From Bacteroidales bacterium (GTDB lineage Bacteria > Bacteroidota > Bacteroidia > Bacteroidales > P3): DNA of 64,000 nt. Below, in pieces: positions 58,089 through 64,000 of the stretch. The translations under genes and the position numbers were made by a program. Under the pieces are notes generated by a model. The model was not told where the DNA came from. It ran no database searches and saw only the letters and a program-made list of their open reading frames with translations. The stretch is from positions 1-64,000 of the forward strand of contig JAIKVZ010000038.1 in the NCBI GenBank assembly GCA_024685285.1. The letters are read 5' to 3'. The stretch's first letter is position 1; the number at the start of each line of letters is the position of its first letter.

Positions 58089-59429
58089 ATGTTTGAGAAC
58101 CTCAGTACCAAGATAGAAAAAGCACTCCACACCCTGCGCGGCAAAGGCACATTGACCGACATAAACGTGGCCGAGACCGTCAAAGAGGTGCGCAAAGCCC
58201 TGCTCGATGCCGATGTGAGCTACCCCATTGCCAAGGAGTTTACCGACCGCGTCAAAGCCGAGGCTATGGGTCGCAGTGTTATTACCAGTGTCGAACCAGG
58301 CCAGTTGATGGTGAAGATAGTGCACGAGGAACTCACCAAGCTTATGGGCTCCGAGGCTGTCGACATCAACGTCAAGGACTCGCCAGCCGTGGTGCTTATT
58401 GCCGGTCTTCAGGGTTCAGGTAAGACCACTTTTAGCGCCAAGCTGGCCAACCACCTGCGTACCAAGCGCGGCAAGAGTGTGATGTTGGTAGCAGGCGACG
58501 TGTACCGTCCCGCTGCTATAAGCCAGTTGCAGACTTTGGGCGAACAAGTGGGGGTGCCGGTATATACCGAACCGGGCAATATCAATCCTGTTGAGATTGC
58601 CAGCCATGCTTTGGCCGAAGCCAAGCTCAAGGGTATCAACGTGCTGATAGTCGATACAGCAGGCCGTTTGGCTGTCGATGAGCAGATGATGGACGAGATT
58701 GCCCGCCTCAAGCAAACCCTCAACCCACAGGAAACCCTCTTTGTGGTCGATGCTATGACTGGTCAGGATGCCGTCAACACGGCAAAGGCCTTCAACGAGC
58801 GCATAGACTACGACGGAGTTGTGCTCACCAAACTCGACGGCGACACACGCGGCGGTGCAGCTCTCACCATTCGTTATGCGGTGCAGAAACCTATCAAGTT
58901 CGTGGGCATTGGCGAGAAGATGGATGCCCTCGACATATTCCATCCCGACCGTATGGCCAACCGCATTCTGGGTATGGGCGATGTGGTCTCGTTGGTGGAA
59001 CGTGCGCAGGAACAGTATGACGAATCCGAGGCTCGCAAGATACAGAAGAAGCTAATCCACAACGATTACAACTTCAACGACTTCCTTTCGCAGATTGCCC
59101 AAATCAAGAAAATGGGCAACATCAAAGACCTTGTGGGCATGATTCCTGGTATGAACAAACTCACCAAGGACGTGGAAATTTCTGACGACGCTTTTAAACC
59201 CATCGAAAGCATCATAGGCTCCATGACGCCTTACGAGCGCAACAACCCCTCGTGCCTCAACGGCAGCCGTAAGCAGCGTATTGCCTTGGGTAGCGGACGC
59301 TCCATACAGGAGGTCAATCGCCTGCTAAAGCAGTTCGAGGATACCCGAAAGCTTATGCGACAGGTCTCTACGGGCAAGGTGCCTGCCAATGCCGCAAAGA
59401 TGCCCATGATGCCGCGACGCAGGCGATAG
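58089..59429 (+). CDS. ffh: Signal recognition particle protein Ffh
   Basis: MFENLSTKIEKALHTLRGKG; LIAGLQGSGKTTFSAKLA; IVDTAGRLAVDEQMMDEI; M-domain GSGRSIQEVNRLLKQFEDTRKLMRQ. Confidence 0.96.
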   Translation: MFENLSTKIEKALHTLRGKGTLTDINVAETVKEVRKALLDADVSYPIAKEFTDRVKAEAMGRSVITSVEPGQLMVKIVHEELTKLMGSEAVDINVKDSPAVVLIAGLQGSGKTTFSAKLANHLRTKRGKSVMLVAGDVYRPAAISQLQTLGEQVGVPVYTEPGNINPVEIASHALAEAKLKGINVLIVDTAGRLAVDEQMMDEIARLKQTLNPQETLFVVDAMTGQDAVNTAKAFNERIDYDGVVLTKLDGDTRGGAALTIRYAVQKPIKFVGIGEKMDALDIFHPDRMANRILGMGDVVSLVERAQEQYDESEARKIQKKLIHNDYNFNDFLSQIAQIKKMGNIKDLVGMIPGMNKLTKDVEISDDAFKPIESIIGSMTPYERNNPSCLNGSRKQRIALGSGRSIQEVNRLLKQFEDTRKLMRQVSTGKVPANAAKMPMMPRRRR

Positions 59430-59479
59430 CAAACAGCAACAAACAATCAGATAACAATATATAATCATTTTAATAGAAT

Positions 59480-60364
59480 ATGACACAGATACTTGACGGC
59501 AAAGAACTTTCTGTTCAAATCAAGACCGAAATAGCTAACCACGTGCGCCAACTCACAGCCAAAGGCCACCGTGCTCCTCATTTGGCGGCTGTTATTGTGG
59601 GCAACGACGGCGCTAGCCAGACCTATGTGGCCAACAAGGAGAAGTCGAGCCGCGAAGTGGGCTTTACCTCGTCGGTCTACCGCTATCCGGAATCGACCAC
59701 CGAGGAGCAGTTGCTCGAGGCCATTGCATTCCTCAACAACGATACCGACATTGATGGCTTCATCGTTCAGTTGCCGTTGCCGTCACAGATCAATGAACAG
59801 CATATTATCAACGCCATATCGCCTGACAAGGACGTCGACGGCTTCACCCCAATCAATGTGGGCCGCATGGTACTCAGTGAAGAGTGCTACGTGCCGGCAA
59901 CGCCAATGGGTGTATGCACTCTGCTACAGCGCTATGGCATTGAGACCACCGGCAAGCACTGCGTTGTGGTAGGTCGCAGCAACATAGTCGGCACGCCCGT
60001 GGCCAACCTACTGAGTCGCAAGGGCTTTGACTGCACTGTAACCCTTTGCCATAGCCGCACTCGCGATTTGGCCTCCATAACTCGTCAGGCCGACATCCTG
60101 ATAGCTGCAATAGGCAAGCCCGAATTCTTCACTGCCGATATGATCAAGCCCGACGCTGTTGTTGTTGACGTCGGCATACACCGCATTCCCGATGCCACCA
60201 AAAAGAGCGGCTACCGTATTATAGGCGATGTGAAACACAGCGAGGTCGACCCCCTATGCTCTTGGGTCACCCCGGTGCCTGGCGGCGTGGGACCGCTGAC
60301 CATTGTGTCGCTGCTTCAGAACACCCTCAAGGCATACCACCGCACACACCCAAACTGCGACTGA
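59480..60364 (+). CDS. folD: Methylenetetrahydrofolate dehydrogenase/cyclohydrolase
   Basis: GFIVQLPLPSQINE; PDKDVDGFTPINVGRM; VVGRSNIVGTPVANLL; TPVPGGVGPLTI. Confidence 0.96.
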   Translation: MTQILDGKELSVQIKTEIANHVRQLTAKGHRAPHLAAVIVGNDGASQTYVANKEKSSREVGFTSSVYRYPESTTEEQLLEAIAFLNNDTDIDGFIVQLPLPSQINEQHIINAISPDKDVDGFTPINVGRMVLSEECYVPATPMGVCTLLQRYGIETTGKHCVVVGRSNIVGTPVANLLSRKGFDCTVTLCHSRTRDLASITRQADILIAAIGKPEFFTADMIKPDAVVVDVGIHRIPDATKKSGYRIIGDVKHSEVDPLCSWVTPVPGGVGPLTIVSLLQNTLKAYHRTHPNCD

Positions 60365-60371
60365 GCCTGAC

Positions 60372-61217
60372 GTGAAACGCATTCTGCTCATCAACGACGT
60401 TGTGGGCTACAGCCATGTTGGCATGGTGGCCATGCTGCCCATTCTCACATATATGGGCCATTCCACATTCAACTTGCCCACCGCATTGGTTTCCAACACA
60501 CTTGACTATGGCCGTTTCAACGTAATGGAGACCACCGACTATATGCGGGGCACCCTGCCGGTATGGAGCCGGTTGGGCTTTGGGTTCGACGCCGTATGCA
60601 CAGGGCTCATGTTCAGCGAGGAGCAGGCCCGCTTGGTGTCCGACTATTGTGCAGGATTGCACAGCAAAGGCTGCACGGTGTTTGTTGACCCCATTATGGG
60701 CGACGGCGGCCGCCTGTACAACGGAATGACCAACCGCCAGGTGGAACTCATGCGCGATATGGTGGCTGTGGCCGACCTTACATTTCCTAACTACACCGAA
60801 GCCTGCTATTTGGCCGATGTGCCCTACAACCCCGACGGCCTCAGCCTATCCGAAGCCCATAGCCTGCTCGACGGCGTAGCCGCCCTCGGAGCACGCGCGG
60901 TGGTGGTGACCAGCGCCCGCGTCGACGGCCGAACATGCGTCATTGGACGGCGAAGCAGCGAGCCTCTGGCCGGAGTGCCGCAACATGACGATGAGGGTCG
61001 ATATTTCTGCATAGCCTACGACGAGATACCCGTGGCATTCCACGGCACCGGCGACATCTTCTCAGCGGTGCTCATCGGCCATCTGATGAATGGCGAGCCC
61101 CTCAAGCCCAGCACCCAGGCCGCCATGAACGTGGTGAGCAACCTGATTGAGCGCAACCGCAACCAAGCCGACCATTGCCTCGGTATACCAATCGAGCAAT
61201 GCCTCGATTTGCTCTGA
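60372..61217 (+). CDS. Pyridoxal/pyridoxamine kinase-like protein (GTG start proposed)
   Basis: VKRILLINDVVGYSHVGMVAMLPILTYMGHSTFNLPTALVSNTLDYGRF; VDPIMGDGGRLYNGMT; FHGTGDIFSAVLIG. Confidence 0.88.
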   Translation: MKRILLINDVVGYSHVGMVAMLPILTYMGHSTFNLPTALVSNTLDYGRFNVMETTDYMRGTLPVWSRLGFGFDAVCTGLMFSEEQARLVSDYCAGLHSKGCTVFVDPIMGDGGRLYNGMTNRQVELMRDMVAVADLTFPNYTEACYLADVPYNPDGLSLSEAHSLLDGVAALGARAVVVTSARVDGRTCVIGRRSSEPLAGVPQHDDEGRYFCIAYDEIPVAFHGTGDIFSAVLIGHLMNGEPLKPSTQAAMNVVSNLIERNRNQADHCLGIPIEQCLDLL

Positions 61218-61283
61218 TTTTGAGGAAGTTATAGATTATTTGAGATTGTTTGTTGCAAAACCCTCAAAATGAGAACGATAGAG

Positions 61284-61338
61284 GGGTTAGGTTCGGGTTA
61301 AGGTCGGGTTAAGTTCGGACAAGGTTCGGGTTTGGATG
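61284..61338 (+). repeat. 11-nt-period dispersed element, copy 6
   Basis: GGGTTAGGTTC|GGGTTAAGGTC|GGGTTAAGTTC|GGACAAGGTTC|GGGTTTGGATG. Confidence 0.9.
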
Positions 61339-61370
61339 CCCGGCAGAAGTCAAAACCACGTTCCGTGTGG

Positions 61371-62090
61371 CTATTTTGCCTGTAAGTTATTCATTAAATG
61401 CGTTATAACTTGCTCTCCGTCGCGTATGGTTTGCATAGCCCAGTGCAGTTTCAGCGCAAGCTGTTCGTCATCCGATAGTTGCCAGTCGATATTGCTGTCG
61501 GCCCTCATGCGCTCGGTGAGGCTGAAGAGGCTCAGTGCAGCGCATACCGAGATGTTGAAGCTTTCGGTGAAACCGTACATGGGTATCTTGACGTATGCAT
61601 CGGCTCCGGCTATGGCTTCTTGGGTGAGTCCGGTGAGTTCGGTGCCGAACACCAGCGCTGTGGGTTGACTGATGTCGAACTGAGTAATCATGGTGTCGTT
61701 CTCGTGCGGCAGAGTTGCCACGATGCGGTAGCCGCGTGCACGCAGGGCAGCGTAGGCCTCGGCAATGCTGTTGTGACGGTAGTAGTCGACCCATTTTGAA
61801 CTGCCCACGGCCACGTCGTCGGCTGGGTTGAAGGCGTTGCGGTTCTCGACCACGTGCACATCCTGCACCCCGAAGCAGTCGCAGCTGCGCAACACCGCCG
61901 AGGCGTTGTGGGCTTGGTATATGTCTTCTAATACCACGGCCACGTGGCGTGTGCGCAGGGTTGCCAGCCGGTCGAAAAGCTGGCGGCGGTTGTCGGACAT
62001 GAGTTGGCAGGCTTCGTCGTATAGCCGCTGCTTGAATTCTGTTGAGCAGTTGGCAAAGAGGTCGGGCTGGTCTATTGTTCTTCTTGGCAT
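61371..62090 (-). CDS. TrmH/SpoU-family RNA methyltransferase
   Basis: VAVVLEDIYQAHNASAVLRSCDCFGVQDVHVVENRN; ALVFGTELTGLTQEAIAGADAYVKIPMYGFTESFNISVCAAL. Confidence 0.92.
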   Translation of the reverse strand: MPRRTIDQPDLFANCSTEFKQRLYDEACQLMSDNRRQLFDRLATLRTRHVAVVLEDIYQAHNASAVLRSCDCFGVQDVHVVENRNAFNPADDVAVGSSKWVDYYRHNSIAEAYAALRARGYRIVATLPHENDTMITQFDISQPTALVFGTELTGLTQEAIAGADAYVKIPMYGFTESFNISVCAALSLFSLTERMRADSNIDWQLSDDEQLALKLHWAMQTIRDGEQVITHLMNNLQAK

Positions 62091-62104
62091 TGTGTGGCGT
62101 TGTT

Positions 62105-62851
62105 TTATTGGCGTTTTTCGCGCAGCAGAGTGTATTTCATAAAGGTGTAGTAGGCCATCATCTTGCATATAGTCCAACCTTCGTGGCCGTCAAGCATACC
62201 AAACCGTATCAAGTAGTTGCGCAGAAAAGTCCATAAGGGCCGCAGCACACAGTCCATAGTCGTTGCGTGTTTGCCTTGTGAGTGGTATTTATCTGCCATA
62301 AGTGAGGCGTATTTGGAGTATTTGGCAATCAGGTCGTTCAATCCGTTGTAAGGATAGTGCAGCAGGTCGCCGTCCAAGTTGGCAGCCTTCCCTTCGAATA
62401 CCAAGTCCTCATGCACTATGCCGTCCCATTTGGCCTCACCTTTCCTAAACAGACGCACTTTACGCTCGGGGTACCAGCCACAGTGCCTTATTGCACGTCC
62501 TTGATAGTAGGTTAGCCGGTTTACTGAGTAGGCGGTCGTTGCGTCATCCTCCCCCTGCTTGAATTTCATCAGACTCTCTCTCAACTTTGGCGAGAGGGCT
62601 TCGTCGGCATCGATACTAAATATCCAGGAGTTGGTGGCTAAGCTGTTGGCGTAGTTCTTTTGTTTGTCGTAGCCCTCCCATGGATGTGCATCAAACCTTA
62701 CATTGTACTCTTTGCAGATGAGTTCTGTATTGTCGGTCGAGCCGGAGTCGACCACAATGATCTCGTCGGCCACCCCCGCCAGTGAGTCGAGGCAGCGTCC
62801 GATGTTGCGGGCTTCGTTGCAGGTGATTATTACAGCTGATATATTGCGCAT
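62105..62851 (-). CDS. Family 2 glycosyltransferase (LPS-core type)
   Basis: ISAVIITCNEARNIGRCLDSLAGVADEIIVVDSGSTDNTELICKEY; WIFSIDADEALSP. Confidence 0.92.
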   Translation of the reverse strand: MRNISAVIITCNEARNIGRCLDSLAGVADEIIVVDSGSTDNTELICKEYNVRFDAHPWEGYDKQKNYANSLATNSWIFSIDADEALSPKLRESLMKFKQGEDDATTAYSVNRLTYYQGRAIRHCGWYPERKVRLFRKGEAKWDGIVHEDLVFEGKAANLDGDLLHYPYNGLNDLIAKYSKYASLMADKYHSQGKHATTMDCVLRPLWTFLRNYLIRFGMLDGHEGWTICKMMAYYTFMKYTLLREKRQ

Positions 62852-63063
62852 CGCTTGGGTGTTTTGTGTGTTAGTGAGGCCTATTTTTCTGATGCAAATG
62901 CTTCCGCAACACCGCGTGACACCTTTGCCTTGGCGGCACGGTGCCAGTTGGCGTCCATATTTAACGGCGTGTAACAGTCATAAAATCCGATACTTTGCAT
63001 TTTTTCTACTGGCATGGCCTCTCTTTTGCTAAAAATAATTTGCAAAGTTACGAAAAAAAATCG

Positions 63064-63071
63064 TAATTTTG
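63064..63071 (+). promoter_or_regulatory. Bacteroidota -7 box (taattttg)
   Basis: 42 nt upstream of the 63113 CDS. Confidence 0.55.
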
Positions 63072-63112
63072 CAAATGAAAATGTAACAACAAATCATATT
63101 GTATTTTAATAT

Positions 63113-63697
63113 ATGATAGTAGGATACGATGCCCGCAATATATTCCGCAACAGTTCTCGCTTGGGCGATTATTGCCGCGAACTGGTTGCCACCATTGCCC
63201 AAAGGCATATAGGCAAGGGCTTTCAAGCCATGCTTTACGCTCCTAATATGAATGGCGACTACCGCACTTTCTTTATCAGCAATGCAAATGTCGGCACCTA
63301 CAAGCCTAAAGGCAAAGGTATGTTGGCCTCGATTGTGTGGCATCGCTTCAAACTCAACCCTGTGCTTATGGATGCCAAGGTGAAACTATACCATGGTCTC
63401 AACGAGGAGTTGCCATATGGCATCGGGCGCGACATTAAGACGGTTATCACATGCTATGGTCTGCACGCACACAAATCTACTTCTTTTATCGATTCTATAG
63501 TGTGGCGTCACCGTATGCGTTACGCATTCAGAGCCTCAAATATCATCGTTGCTGTGAGCGACGAGGTGCGTGACGAATTGGTGCAGGCCGGTGTGAACGA
63601 GGCAAAGATTCGTGTAATACCTATGTCAGCCGATGGAACTGTAGGTGCTGCCGAAGCCGATGCCTATTACGCCATATATGAGCAACTTGTGGGTTAG
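63113..63697 (+). CDS. GT-B glycosyltransferase N-terminal half (C-terminal nucleotide-binding half absent)
   Basis: MIVGYDARNIFRNSSRLGDYCRELV...VITCYGLHAHKST...ASNIIVAVSDEVRDELVQAGVNEAKIRVIPMSADG then an early stop and terminator. Confidence 0.72.
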   Translation: MIVGYDARNIFRNSSRLGDYCRELVATIAQRHIGKGFQAMLYAPNMNGDYRTFFISNANVGTYKPKGKGMLASIVWHRFKLNPVLMDAKVKLYHGLNEELPYGIGRDIKTVITCYGLHAHKSTSFIDSIVWRHRMRYAFRASNIIVAVSDEVRDELVQAGVNEAKIRVIPMSADGTVGAAEADAYYAIYEQLVG

Positions 63698-63713
63698 AGT
63701 CCGCAAATCTGAT

Positions 63714-63750
63714 AAAAAAATGGTGGGTCTTCAAGGCTCACCATTTTTTT
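63714..63750. terminator. Bidirectional terminator between convergent GT and kce-like genes
   Basis: aaaaaaatggtgggtcttcaaggctcaccattttttt. Confidence 0.8.
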
Positions 63751-63777
63751 ATCATTTAAAACCTAAAACCATTCGTT

Positions 63778-64000
63778 TTATCGGCGTGCGAGGCTCAGTA
63801 TTTCGCGAGCCTCGTCGCTTGTGGCCACCTGGCGGCCCAACAGCTTGGCCATACGAACCACTTTGTCTACCAACTCGCCGTTGCTTTTGGCCAGCACGCC
63901 GCGCTCAAGGTACAAATTGTCCTCAAATCCAACGCGGACATTGCCGCCCATGACTATGGCGGGAGCAGCCAATGTGAAGGCGTGGCGGCCTATGCCTGTG
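63778..64000 (-). CDS. kce: BKACE / 3-keto-5-aminohexanoate cleavage enzyme C-terminus (partial, truncated by window edge)
   Basis: Frame open to the window edge: ...TGIGRHAFTLAAPAIVMGGNVRVGFEDNLYLERGVLAKSNGELVDKVVRMAKLLGRQVATSDEAREILSLARR. Confidence 0.75.
   Translation of the reverse strand, partial: TGIGRHAFTLAAPAIVMGGNVRVGFEDNLYLERGVLAKSNGELVDKVVRMAKLLGRQVATSDEAREILSLARR

Noticed and set aside
63480-63510. gattctatag in the glycosyltransferase gene as a further 9-nt repeat
   Set aside because: Single 9-mer match without tandem neighbours; explained by ordinary coding (FIDSIV).

Overview
The window is a Bacteroidales-type (Bacteroidota) chromosomal segment. Evidence: TAnnTTTG promoter boxes, T9SS-type C-termini, and nadB / ATP synthase / rpsA / lpxB / surE / ftsY-rimO / gldF-gldG / SusC-like genes. 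It is mostly housekeeping, with several cell-surface genes. I found no CRISPR array, prophage, transposase or rRNA; there is one tRNA-Phe. The main unexplained structure is a dispersed intergenic repeat present six times. Each copy is an array of about four 11-nt units (core GGGTTAGGTTC-GGGTTAAGGTC), and every copy lies at the 3' side of transcripts: four between convergent genes, one after tRNA-Phe, one after msrA. Two copies sit beside homologous hairpins (...AACTCGCTGG...). A second short repeat has a 9-nt period (TATAGAATC). It occurs three times: abutting one 11-nt array, and in frame inside rimO and a GH2 beta-mannosidase. In the mannosidase it sits where a whole beta-sandwich domain appears to be missing. 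Other notable points: an O-antigen ligase/polymerase-like ORF fused to NlpC/P60, a kinase-like P-loop + dCMP deaminase fusion, a GldF-GldG fusion, an atp cluster starting at atpE without atpB, a 69-nt-period BspA-like LRR gene miscalled by the ORF track, and a ferredoxin missing from that track. All family assignments are by eye; no searches were run.
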